This document shows, in pieces, positions 1 to 6,371 of a stretch of 39,995 bases of DNA. This stretch comes from a virus. The notes below the pieces were generated by a model, which was given only the letters and a program-made list of their open reading frames with translations, was not told the DNA's origin and did no database searches. The position numbers and the translations under genes were made by a program. Within the stretch, counting starts at the first letter, position 1. Each line of letters starts with the position of its first letter. Where the stretch lies: positions 1 to 39,995 of the IMG/VR virus record IMGVR_UViG_3300025073_000101. The stretch is one strand, 5' to 3'.

Positions 1-2
1 AT

Positions 3-632
3 TTTGATTGGTTTGTAATTGAGCATGAATATTGCAAAAACAGAAAAGATAATCTAGGAAAAGAACCGAATGAAAATGATTATAAATATCTTAAATATTC
101 TGAATTGCTAATGCAGGCTAAAGAAGCTGGACTTGGATATAGGATTGAATGGGAAGACACTTTGTATCTTGTGCCTACTCCACTTGTAAAAATAGATGCT
201 CAAAACAGATTTCATTCAGAAAAAGAGCCAGCTATTAGGTGGAAAGATGGAAAAGAATTTTATTATCTTCACGGAGTTAAATTTGAAAAAAAATGGTGGA
301 AAAAAATAGTCAACGACAAAATGACACCAGACGAGATATTTGCAATAGACAATATCGAACACCGAAGAATTGCTTATGAATATATGGACAAGAAAAAGAT
401 GATGTCGTTGAAAGATTATAAAATTTTAGATGAAAAAATTGACGAAAAAGGAAATCAGATGAAGATTATTTCATTTACTGTCCAAAAAATGTCAGAACCT
501 TTGAAATTCTATAACTGTATATGCCCAAGCACACAAAGAGAATATTTCCTCCAAACCAAAGAAGACACTTGTGTGAAGGCTAAGTCTGAGATGTTCGGAC
601 TTGATGATGTGGAATTTGTGGAAGAATGGTGA
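3..632 (+). CDS. DUF6745-like protein, 5' end missing
   Basis: The frame is open from base 3, so the gene begins outside the window; the first internal start (a TTG at 105) lies inside it. The visible part, about 209 residues, contains a block typical of the DUF6745 family. It has a histidine followed by 'EPAIRWKDGKEFYYLHGV' (the family shows DGPAI..DG...Y..HG), then an acidic and aromatic helix with 'IDNIEHRRIAYEYM', matching the family's 'NAEVRR...' segment. The biochemical role of that family is unknown to me. No membrane segment is seen. It lies upstream of small ORFs and is separated from the packaging operon by about 670 bases. Family assignment is from memory of the motif and is moderately sure. 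Confidence 0.6.
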   Translation, partial: FDWFVIEHEYCKNRKDNLGKEPNENDYKYLKYSELLMQAKEAGLGYRIEWEDTLYLVPTPLVKIDAQNRFHSEKEPAIRWKDGKEFYYLHGVKFEKKWWKKIVNDKMTPDEIFAIDNIEHRRIAYEYMDKKKMMSLKDYKILDEKIDEKGNQMKIISFTVQKMSEPLKFYNCICPSTQREYFLQTKEDTCVKAKSEMFGLDDVEFVEEW

Positions 633-678
633 TAACTCACTCAAAGTTAATTAAAAATAATAATTTAAAATAAAAAAA

Positions 679-792
679 ATGATTGAAGTATACATTTTGA
701 TAGCATTTAGCTTATGGATAATAGAAGGTTGGAACTTTTTTGATGCATTTAGTTGGGGTGCAATAATAATAAATAAATATATAAAAAAATGA
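679..792 (+). CDS. Small hydrophobic protein, 37 aa
   Basis: A 37-codon ORF beginning with ATG after an A-rich leader and ending in TGA. Its first 20 residues (MIEVYILIAFSLWIIEGW) form one likely membrane helix, with a short basic end (NKYIKK). No Shine-Dalgarno is seen, which is normal for this genome. The function is unknown. It could be a small membrane peptide or a chance ORF; the hydrophobic-then-basic pattern favours a real gene. Confidence 0.35.
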   Translation: MIEVYILIAFSLWIIEGWNFFDAFSWGAIIINKYIKK

Positions 793-856
793 AAAAAGAA
801 ATAACAGATGAACAAAATTTGTAATAATTAAGATATAAAAATTATTGATTTGAACT

Positions 857-1049
857 ATGAGACCTATTCCAAAAAAAACTGATAATTATGTAAAGTTTAA
901 TAAACAGCTATTGGCATAGGGAAGTATCAGACGAATGTGCTTATGACGCCAAATGCAACATCAAAGAAGCTCACAGGATAAGCAATGGAGGTACAGATTG
1001 GAGTGATTGGTATACCTATGTCTATGGAAAACATTTAAAATATTTATAA
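857..1049 (+). pseudogene. Frameshifted small gene
   Basis: An ATG ORF starting at 857 (MRPIPKKTDNYVKFNKQLLA) stops at TAG 917-919. The overlapping frame, open from just after a TAA near 880 to TAA 1047-1049, has no ATG, GTG or TTG but reads like protein: '..WHREVSDECAYDAK', then 'HRISNGGTDWSDWYTYVYG'. Joining the two needs a +1 shift around 885-920. The result would be about 63 residues with two cysteines and two histidines. I do not recognise the family. Either the gene is broken, a base was lost in assembly, or it is translated by frameshifting. Confidence 0.35.
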
Positions 1050-1057
1050 TAAACAAT

Positions 1058-1285
1058 ATGGAAGATTTCTTGTTTGACAATCCAATTATAGCAACAATAC
1101 TAATAACAGTTTTATTTTTTACAATAGCATTCGAATTAGTCTACTTTATTGATAAAAAAAGCTGTTATTCGAAAACAGAACTAATGGAAATAGAAAGTCA
1201 TTATGATTTTTGGACTGGATGTATGGTTAAAAATAATGGAAAATACGAACCGTTTAATGTTTATAATACAGTTAATATAAAATAA
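1058..1285 (+). CDS. Small single-pass membrane protein, 75 aa
   Basis: The ORF is open from a TTG at 1007, but the ATG at 1058 is the better start because the upstream part overlaps the preceding broken gene. The 75-residue product has an acidic N-terminus (MEDFLFDNP), one strong hydrophobic helix at about residues 9-31 (IIATILITVLFFTIAFELVYFI), then a hydrophilic tail with two cysteines and several aromatic residues. It lacks a recognisable domain. It is the last small gene before the promoter of the chaperonin and packaging operon. Confidence 0.45.
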   Translation: MEDFLFDNPIIATILITVLFFTIAFELVYFIDKKSCYSKTELMEIESHYDFWTGCMVKNNGKYEPFNVYNTVNIK

Positions 1286-1291
1286 TGAAAC

Positions 1292-1320
1292 TTGACTAAT
1301 TAGAAACAAAATGCTAAAAT
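1292..1320 (+). promoter_or_regulatory. Sigma70-like promoter of the packaging/chaperonin operon
   Basis: TTGACT (1292-1297), a 17-bp spacer and TAAAAT (1315-1320). The expected start of transcription, about 7 bases after the -10 box, falls on the ATG at 1327, so the first gene may be on a leaderless mRNA. It faces the run of overlapping genes that includes groES, groEL and both terminase subunits. Confidence 0.6.
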
Positions 1321-1326
1321 ACAAGT

Positions 1327-1506
1327 ATGAAACTAACAGATATTACTTCAATATTTAAAAAAAAGCACGAACCTAGAAATAGGCGTGCTTTTATTAAAAC
1401 AAAAGGATATATAATCGAACCACCAACAGACGAAGAAGAAGCCAAAGAACAAATAATCAAAATAAATAAAGAAAAAGGATTAAATACTAAATTAGAAGAA
1501 TTATGA
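1327..1506 (+). CDS. Small basic protein, 59 aa, operon leader gene
   Basis: ATG at 1327 sits 6 bases after the -10 box at 1315-1320. The 59-residue product is rich in Lys and Glu, with 'KKKHEPRNRRAF' near the N-terminus and a charged helical C-terminus. Its TGA overlaps the groES ATG in an ATGA junction, which implies translational coupling. No domain is recognised. The tight coupling makes it a probable gene despite its size. Confidence 0.5.
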   Translation: MKLTDITSIFKKKHEPRNRRAFIKTKGYIIEPPTDEEEAKEQIIKINKEKGLNTKLEEL

Positions 1507-1763
1507 TTAAACCAATAAACGATAAAATCCTCATAAAAATAGAGGAGAAGTTTCAATCAACATCAGGACTGGATGTATCAACAGTGGAACAAAACCTAAT
1601 CAACGAACAGGCGGAAGTTTTAGCTGTTGGTGATGAAGTAAAAAAAATTAAAAAAGGCGACATTGTTCACTTTAAGAGTTGGAGTCTTGATAATGTAGAA
1701 TACGCGCAAGGTAAGGTAGCCAGTTATATAAGAGAAAAAGAAGTTTTAGGAATAATCAAATGA
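1503..1763 (+). CDS. groES: GroES-like co-chaperonin (Cpn10)
   Basis: The 86-residue product aligns along its length with GroES (usually 94-97 aa). The N-terminal strand 'IKPINDKILIK' corresponds to 'IRPLHDRVIVK', and 'AEVLAVGDEVKKIKKGDIV' to the GroES core 'GEVLAVG...VKVGDIV'. The C-terminus 'REKEVLGIIK' matches the family end. The mobile loop that binds GroEL is present but changed: 'QSTSGLDVS' stands where E. coli has KSAGGIVLT, so the hydrophobic tripeptide is LDV. The roof loop is short. As a co-chaperonin it would form the heptameric lid of the phage GroEL encoded 760 bases downstream, or of the host chaperonin, as T4 gp31 does. Both its ends overlap neighbours by ATGA. Confidence 0.9.
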   Translation: MIKPINDKILIKIEEKFQSTSGLDVSTVEQNLINEQAEVLAVGDEVKKIKKGDIVHFKSWSLDNVEYAQGKVASYIREKEVLGIIK

Positions 1764-1918
1764 AAGTATTAGATATTATTATAAATATATTGCGTGGAAA
1801 AGTGTATTTTTTTGATGAAAAATGCGGAAATTGTGGTAAGGAGCATATTATTTCGGGAGCTCATCATCAAGAAAAAGGATGGTTATGCATAAATTGTGAA
1901 AAAGAATTAAATAAATGA
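1760..1918 (+). CDS. Small zinc-ribbon protein, 52 aa
   Basis: A 52-codon ORF joined to groES and to the next gene by ATGA overlaps. Residues 22-46 carry two CxxC knuckles, 'CGNC' and 'CINC', about 18 residues apart with two adjacent histidines between them. This is a typical rubredoxin-like zinc ribbon. The N-terminal 18 residues are hydrophobic and basic. It may bind nucleic acid or protein, but no specific role can be assigned. Confidence 0.55.
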   Translation: MKVLDIIINILRGKVYFFDEKCGNCGKEHIISGAHHQEKGWLCINCEKELNK

Positions 1919-2133
1919 ACTGCCTACACAAATACCAAATAGTACAAGAAACAAACGACGGATTAGTGCAAGTATGTGAATATTGCAAAAGACGTATTGT
2001 ATTTAGAAAAAACAAAATAGGACAGATAGATAACGAAAGATATAAAAAAGAACACCAAAGAGACCTCGCTCAAAAAGGAGATAAAAATTATTCAAGAATA
2101 TATGGAAACGGAAAAGCAAAAAAAGAGCTATAA
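1915..2133 (+). CDS. Small Cys/His protein, 72 aa
   Basis: The 72-residue product has an N-terminal putative zinc site ('CLHKY' followed by 'VCEYCKRR') and a long basic tail with many Lys and Arg. It begins at an ATGA junction with the preceding zinc-ribbon gene, and its end overlaps the small-terminase ORF by 32 bases. It could be a small DNA- or RNA-binding protein of the packaging module. This is inference only. Confidence 0.5.
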   Translation: MNCLHKYQIVQETNDGLVQVCEYCKRRIVFRKNKIGQIDNERYKKEHQRDLAQKGDKNYSRIYGNGKAKKEL

Positions 2134-2545
2134 TGTCAAACCAACCGAAAAACAAAAAAAAGCTTTTAAAAAGATAGTGGAAAATGGTGGAAACGAAAGT
2201 AGAGCAATGATAGAAGTTGGATATAGTGAAGCGACAGCAAAAACACCACAAAAATTAACAGAGAGTAAAGGATTTAATGAATTACTAAAAAAATATCTTC
2301 CAGATGAAGATTTAACAAAAAAACACAAAGAGTTTTTAAATTCAGAAAAAGAAGAAATAGGAATAAAAGCATTGGATATGGGATATAAACTAAAAGGAAG
2401 CTATGCCCCGGAAAAAAGCCAAAACATAAATGTCAACGCCAACATCAAAGTAGACAATAAAGAAGCTCAAGAAATAGCTGAAAAATACGAACAAGAATTA
2501 TTTAATAAGTTAAAAAATAAAGATGAAAAAAATATTCCACAATGA
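2102..2545 (+). CDS. Putative terminase small subunit
   Basis: The 147-residue product has the pattern of small terminase subunits. A predicted N-terminal helix-turn-helix is formed by 'TEKQKKAFKKIVENGG', 'SRAMIEVGYSEATAKTP' and 'LTESKGFNELL', much like the 'LT.KQ..F...G...A...AGYS..TA' blocks of phage TerS. A charged helical C-terminal part follows. TerS recognises the packaging site and recruits the large subunit. It lies between groES and groEL and overlaps groEL by 23 bases, and the large subunit follows at 4363. The position supports the call; the sequence alone would leave some doubt. Confidence 0.7.
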   Translation: METEKQKKSYNVKPTEKQKKAFKKIVENGGNESRAMIEVGYSEATAKTPQKLTESKGFNELLKKYLPDEDLTKKHKEFLNSEKEEIGIKALDMGYKLKGSYAPEKSQNINVNANIKVDNKEAQEIAEKYEQELFNKLKNKDEKNIPQ

Positions 2546-4070
2546 AACAAAAAAACTCCTAGCGGACGGAGTTAAAGAAGTACACGACATAGTAGCCCCA
2601 ACAATGGGAGGAAAAGGAAAAAACATTGTAATGGATAACGGCTTCGGTAGTGTGATGATTATCAATGACGGCGTAACCATTGCAAAGAATGTAGAATTAG
2701 AAGACGAGATAATGAATGCTGGTGCTACACTAGCCAAGGAGGTAGCAGACAAAACCAACGAAGATAGTGGCGACGGAACAACTACTAGTATTGTATTGCT
2801 TAATTCGTTTCTTCAAGAAATGATGGATAGCGAAAACACAGACCCCAGAGGATTAAGAGAAGAAATAAAAAAAGAACTAAACAAAATCATCAAAGAACTA
2901 GATAAAAGAGCTATCCCAATCACAGAAAAAGACTATGAGAGAATTGCTTACGTGTCTTCACTTAACAAGGACATAGCAAAAGAAGTGGCTAAACTATACA
3001 AAACTTATGGAAAAGACAGCCTTATAAAACTAGAAGAGGGGAAGATTCCAGGCATAACAGTAGAGCAGGTTCCGGGGATAAGACTGAAAACCGGATATAT
3101 GGCACCAGTGTTTATCAACGATATTCGAACTCAAAGCGTTAAATTGGAAGATATCCCGGTACTTTGCACAAAAAAGAAAATAGAATCAGTCAATGACATT
3201 CTTCCACTTCTTGACGGAATGGTTAAAAAAGGAACAAGCAAGATTTGTTTTTTTGTTGAGGACATAAGCAACGAGGTGCTAGGATTTCTTGCTCACAATA
3301 AGCTACAAGGAACACTAGCGGTCAATGTAGTTAAGACAAGCAACACGGATGACATAGCTTCAATAACAGGTGCGAAAGTGGTGAACAACGATAACGGTCT
3401 TCAATTCTCAACCAGAGGTGAAGGATCTCAACCATTAGGAAACTTTGATATTTTAGGAAAAGCGAAAAAGATTGAAAGCGACAAAAGAAAAACAATCGTT
3501 ATCAGTGGAAACAAGAAAGCTATCGAACAGGCTATCAAAGACACCGAAACAGAACTAAACAAGAAGCTAGGAAAAATTGAAGAAATAGAATTAAAAGAAA
3601 GATTAGCACAGTTAAAAGGCGGTGTATCAGTCATTACAGTAGGAGGAGAGAGCGAACAGGAAACCAAAGAGATGAAACTTAAAATGGAGGACGCCTTAAA
3701 CGCCACAAAATCAGCCATAGAGGAAGGAATCATTCGAGGTGGTGGTTTAGAACTATTCGACATCGCAAAGGGCTTAAATCGCAAAAATGAGGCTTCTATG
3801 ATAATGTATGAAGTCTGTCAGTCTCCTATTGAGACAATATTAGCCAATGCAGATGAAAATGTTGATAAAGTATTGATGAAAGTCGGTGAAAAAGGGTATA
3901 ACGTAATAACCAGACAATATGAGGACTTTATCCAGTCAGGAATAATCGACCCGGTCAAAACAACTAAATCAGCATTAAAAAACGCAATCTCAACAGGCTT
4001 GTCTATATTGACAGCCGAAGGAGCTATAATCAATTTAAAACCAAAACAAGATGAAAAAATCGGAAGATAA
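2523..4070 (+). CDS. groEL: GroEL-like group I chaperonin
   Basis: The 515-residue product spans almost the whole of GroEL (about 548). Nucleotide-site motifs are intact: 'MGGKGKN' at 28-34, 'INDGVT' with Asp49, 'GDGTTT' at 83-88, and the catalytic-Asp region 'EDALNATKSAIEEG' (Asp390) followed by GGG at 406-408. The intermediate-domain signature 'ERLAQLKGGVSVI' is present. In the apical domain the conserved stretch after 'VAAVKAPGFGDRRKAML' is shortened to 'KTSNTDDIASITG', a loss of roughly ten residues. The C-terminal Gly-Gly-Met tail is absent and replaced by a charged end. It probably folds phage proteins such as the capsid protein together with the phage GroES; phage GroEL homologues are known, for example in phage EL. 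It starts inside the small-terminase gene. Confidence 0.96.
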   Translation: MKKIFHNETKKLLADGVKEVHDIVAPTMGGKGKNIVMDNGFGSVMIINDGVTIAKNVELEDEIMNAGATLAKEVADKTNEDSGDGTTTSIVLLNSFLQEMMDSENTDPRGLREEIKKELNKIIKELDKRAIPITEKDYERIAYVSSLNKDIAKEVAKLYKTYGKDSLIKLEEGKIPGITVEQVPGIRLKTGYMAPVFINDIRTQSVKLEDIPVLCTKKKIESVNDILPLLDGMVKKGTSKICFFVEDISNEVLGFLAHNKLQGTLAVNVVKTSNTDDIASITGAKVVNNDNGLQFSTRGEGSQPLGNFDILGKAKKIESDKRKTIVISGNKKAIEQAIKDTETELNKKLGKIEEIELKERLAQLKGGVSVITVGGESEQETKEMKLKMEDALNATKSAIEEGIIRGGGLELFDIAKGLNRKNEASMIMYEVCQSPIETILANADENVDKVLMKVGEKGYNVITRQYEDFIQSGIIDPVKTTKSALKNAISTGLSILTAEGAIINLKPKQDEKIGR

Positions 4071-4239
4071 AATTGAACAAGCCAAACAACTCATTAAGCA
4101 AGAAGAAGAAAAACAAACCAAGGATTGTGTAGAAGAAATAAACCAAGTATTGGAAAGGCACAACAGACAAATTAAAATAACTCCCAACATAATTATCAAC
4201 GGACAAGAGCCTCAATTGGTGATTATTCCAAAAAAATGA
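4051..4239 (+). CDS. Small charged protein, 62 aa
   Basis: The ORF starts 20 bases before the groEL stop and ends in an ATGA overlap with the next ORF. The 62-residue product has a Lys/Glu-rich helical N-terminal half with 'EEINQVLERHNRQIKITP', then a short strand-like end 'NGQEPQLVIIPKK'. No known domain is recognised. The tight packing between groEL and the large terminase supports a real gene. Confidence 0.5.
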   Translation: MKKSEDKIEQAKQLIKQEEEKQTKDCVEEINQVLERHNRQIKITPNIIINGQEPQLVIIPKK

Positions 4240-4406
4240 CAAAGGAAGAAGTGTTAAAAGCAATTGAAAAATTATTAAATGATAATGGATTTATACTATT
4301 GCCTAAGACAGACATAATCGGAGGAGAAATAAGAGGAAGCGTAATAATAGTTGAAAAACCAGATGCTGGAAAATTACAGTCTAATCAATTGGATACTCAA
4401 GAATGA
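4236..4406 (+). CDS. Small protein, 56 aa, overlapping terminase start
   Basis: ATG at 4236 in an ATGA junction; 56 codons to TGA at 4404-4406. The product begins 'MTKEEVLKAIEKLLNDNG', an amphipathic helix. It overlaps the start of the large-terminase gene by 44 bases in another frame. Its last dozen residues look like read-over of the terminase coding region. The first 40 residues look real. Function unknown. Confidence 0.4.
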   Translation: MTKEEVLKAIEKLLNDNGFILLPKTDIIGGEIRGSVIIVEKPDAGKLQSNQLDTQE

Positions 4407-5970
4407 CATAAAAACAGAAACAGGCGAACCTTACCAATTCGATGATTATCTGTTTATGTATGATGTTTTGAGAGATATGGCAAGCCTAGAGAGGGACATT
4501 GTTACTTTCAAGGCTGCACAAATCGGATTTTCAACAGCGGCGATACTGGCAACACTATGGATAGCCAAGAATAAGAAGATTGATTTAATTTATACATTAC
4601 CAACTCAGGGAGATGTAAATCAATTCGCAGGGGGAAAAATAAACCGTATAATAGCCCAAAATCCAGTATTGCAAGAATGGGTGAAAGACAAAGACACTGT
4701 TGAACAGAAGATAGTAGGAGATAACATTATATATTACAGAGGAACTTGGTCCCAAAAGCAAGCGATGATGGTGTCATCAGACCTTAATAGTTATGATGAA
4801 ATTGACGCAAGCAAGCAAGATGTTATAGAACAGTATTCAACACGTTTACAGGCAAGCACACTGCGAAGAGAATGGTTTTTCTCTCATCCGTCAGCCCCAG
4901 GGTTCGGAGTAGACAGGCATTGGCACAAATCAGACCAGAAGCATTGGTTTATAACTTGTTCTCATTGCGGAAAAGAACAATATCTAGAATGGCCGAAAAG
5001 TTTTGACATAGACAACAAAAAATATATCTGCAAGCACTGCAAATGTGAGATATACGATGAAGACAGAAAAAAAGGACGCTGGATTGCCAAATACAAGGAT
5101 AGAAAGATGAGCGGATACTGGATACCATTATTTCTATGCCCTTGGATTAAAGCGGAGGATATAATTGATTACTACAACGATAAGACAGAAGAATATTTTT
5201 ATAACAAGGTTCTGGGATTTCCATATGTCGGAGGAGGAAACAAATTGACCAGAGAAGCATTTGAACAGAATTTGACTAATAATATATTAACGCCAGATGT
5301 TAATGAAAGGGTTGTTATTGGGGTAGATACAGGTACTCAATTACATTATGTTATAGGAGGAAAGAAAGGGTTATTTTATTGGGATAAGGCTAAGGAATAT
5401 AGCGAGATAGAGGACTTATTGAATAGATGGAAAAAAGCTATTGTAGTAATAGATCAAGGAGGTGATTTGATAGGGTGCAGAGCATTGAGAGAAAAATATC
5501 CAGGGAGAGTATTTTTATGCACATTCGGGACTGATAGAAAAACAAAGGAGCTAGTAAGATGGGGAAAATCAGATGAAGACGGTGCTGTTATTGCTGACAG
5601 AAACAGGATGATACAACTTGTAGTTGATGAGTTTACAGATAAGCGTATCCAAGTGCAAGGAACAAGTGAAGAATGGTATGACTACTGGCTTGAATGGAAT
5701 AATCTGACTAGAATAAAAGAAATGGATGAAAAGACCGGAGATGTAAAAAGAAAGATATGGGTTAAGTCTGGACCATCAGATTTAAGCTTTGCAACTGTCT
5801 ACTGGAGAGTTGGAATGATGAGGTTCGCTGGAGAGGGAGGAATAATCCAACCAGAAACAGCAGATATTCAGACAGGATATAAAGCGGATATATTTGGAAA
5901 TGTCAAAGCAAAAGATGTAATTGATATTCAAAAGTTAAGAAATAAAAAAGAAGATTGGCGTGACGTATAA
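4363..5970 (+). CDS. terL: Terminase large subunit, GpA-like
   Basis: ATG at 4363 gives 535 residues; an in-frame TTG at 4351 would add four. It has the lambda GpA-type layout. The ATPase has a degenerate Walker A, 'FKAAQIGFSTA' at about 49-59, and a Walker B-like 'YDEID' that is followed by a serine/lysine helix. A zinc-binding insertion carries 'CSHCGKEQ' and 'CKHCKCEI'. A C-terminal RNase H-like nuclease has Asp motifs 'VIGVDTG' and 'VVIDQGGD'. TerL docks on the portal, pumps DNA into the prohead with ATP and cuts it. It lies directly after the chaperonin genes and upstream of the portal gene, as expected for a packaging module. Length and motifs are complete. Confidence 0.93.
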   Translation: MLENYSLINWILKNDIKTETGEPYQFDDYLFMYDVLRDMASLERDIVTFKAAQIGFSTAAILATLWIAKNKKIDLIYTLPTQGDVNQFAGGKINRIIAQNPVLQEWVKDKDTVEQKIVGDNIIYYRGTWSQKQAMMVSSDLNSYDEIDASKQDVIEQYSTRLQASTLRREWFFSHPSAPGFGVDRHWHKSDQKHWFITCSHCGKEQYLEWPKSFDIDNKKYICKHCKCEIYDEDRKKGRWIAKYKDRKMSGYWIPLFLCPWIKAEDIIDYYNDKTEEYFYNKVLGFPYVGGGNKLTREAFEQNLTNNILTPDVNERVVIGVDTGTQLHYVIGGKKGLFYWDKAKEYSEIEDLLNRWKKAIVVIDQGGDLIGCRALREKYPGRVFLCTFGTDRKTKELVRWGKSDEDGAVIADRNRMIQLVVDEFTDKRIQVQGTSEEWYDYWLEWNNLTRIKEMDEKTGDVKRKIWVKSGPSDLSFATVYWRVGMMRFAGEGGIIQPETADIQTGYKADIFGNVKAKDVIDIQKLRNKKEDWRDV

Positions 5971-5972
5971 CT

Positions 5973-6140
5973 ATGCTAGATAAAAACGAAAAATACATAC
6001 GAAAACTAAAAGAAGCAGGAGATAGAATCGACCAGCTTATATTCAAAGAAGAAAAAGCCGGAAAGATTGTGATATTCATTGACCCTGAAAAAGAAGGGTA
6101 TATTATACGATGTGAGACTATCATAGTTGACAAGTATTGA
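5973..6140 (+). CDS. Small protein, 55 aa
   Basis: ATG two bases after the terminase stop; 55 codons to TGA at 6138-6140. The product has a charged N-terminal helix ('EKYIRKLKEAGDRIDQL') and a beta-like C-terminus with 'GYIIRCETIIVDKY'. It resembles no family I know. Its last codons overlap the -35 box of the promoter at 6137, so this ends the packaging transcription unit. Confidence 0.45.
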   Translation: MLDKNEKYIRKLKEAGDRIDQLIFKEEKAGKIVIFIDPEKEGYIIRCETIIVDKY

Positions 6141-6166
6141 CAGAGTAGTGTTTTGTATGCTATAAT
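6137..6166 (+). promoter_or_regulatory. Strong sigma70-like promoter before the virion genes
   Basis: TTGACA (6137-6142), 18-bp spacer, TATAAT (6161-6166); both boxes match the consensus fully. A second TTGACA lies ten bases upstream (6127-6132). It points to the portal gene, but a terminator lies about 65 bases after the expected start site. The product is therefore either a short RNA or, by read-through, the late mRNA. Confidence 0.75.
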
Positions 6167-6172
6167 TAGTGT

Positions 6173-6266
6173 AGATACATTTCAATAGATTGTGCGTACA
6201 AGGTTGAAGCATAATCAAAGGTTCAAACCCACAAGAACCCAAGAACATTACGTTTTTGGGTTTTTT
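6173..6266 (+). ncRNA. Candidate short RNA between promoter and terminator
   Basis: About 94 bases lie between the predicted start of transcription (near 6173) and the end of the terminator. No start codon with an ORF of useful length is present. Inside, TTGAA (near 6203) can pair with TTCAA (near 6222). A T-arm-like piece 'GGTTCAAACCC' occurs, but no tRNA can be built around it. It could be a free small RNA or an attenuated leader of the late operon. Confidence 0.4.
6236..6266 (+). terminator. Rho-independent terminator
   Basis: AACCCAA (6236-6242) pairs with TTGGGTT (6256-6262) and AAC (6244-6246) with GTT (6252-6254). G6243 faces T6255 as a wobble, and the loop is 5 nt. The stem runs directly into a T-rich tract, TTTTTTG (6261-6267). 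It lies after the promoter at 6137 and before the portal gene. Confidence 0.75.
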
Positions 6267-6310
6267 GTTATATATACGGCACATAAAAAGCGATGACTAC
6301 GGTCAAGCGA

Positions 6311-6359
6311 ATACGAGGCAAGCCGATTAAGCAACAATGCAACAATTTGTGTCTCGTAT
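6311..6359 (+). promoter_or_regulatory. Inverted repeat in the portal gene leader
   Basis: ATACGAG (6311-6317) is complementary to CTCGTAT (6353-6359) across 35 bases. The loop contains a perfect direct repeat of GCAACAAT (6331-6338 and 6339-6346). The 3' arm ends 12 bases before the portal ATG, so folding would bring a hairpin close to the start codon. A regulatory role is inferred. Confidence 0.35.
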
Positions 6360-6371
6360 AAATAACAAAAT

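Noticed and set aside
1314-1556. Minus-strand ORF over the operon start, and many other minus-strand ORFs of 60-170 aa
   Set aside because: They mirror + strand coding regions, are rich in Phe/Ser/Leu as expected for shadows of Lys/Glu codons, and lack start signals.
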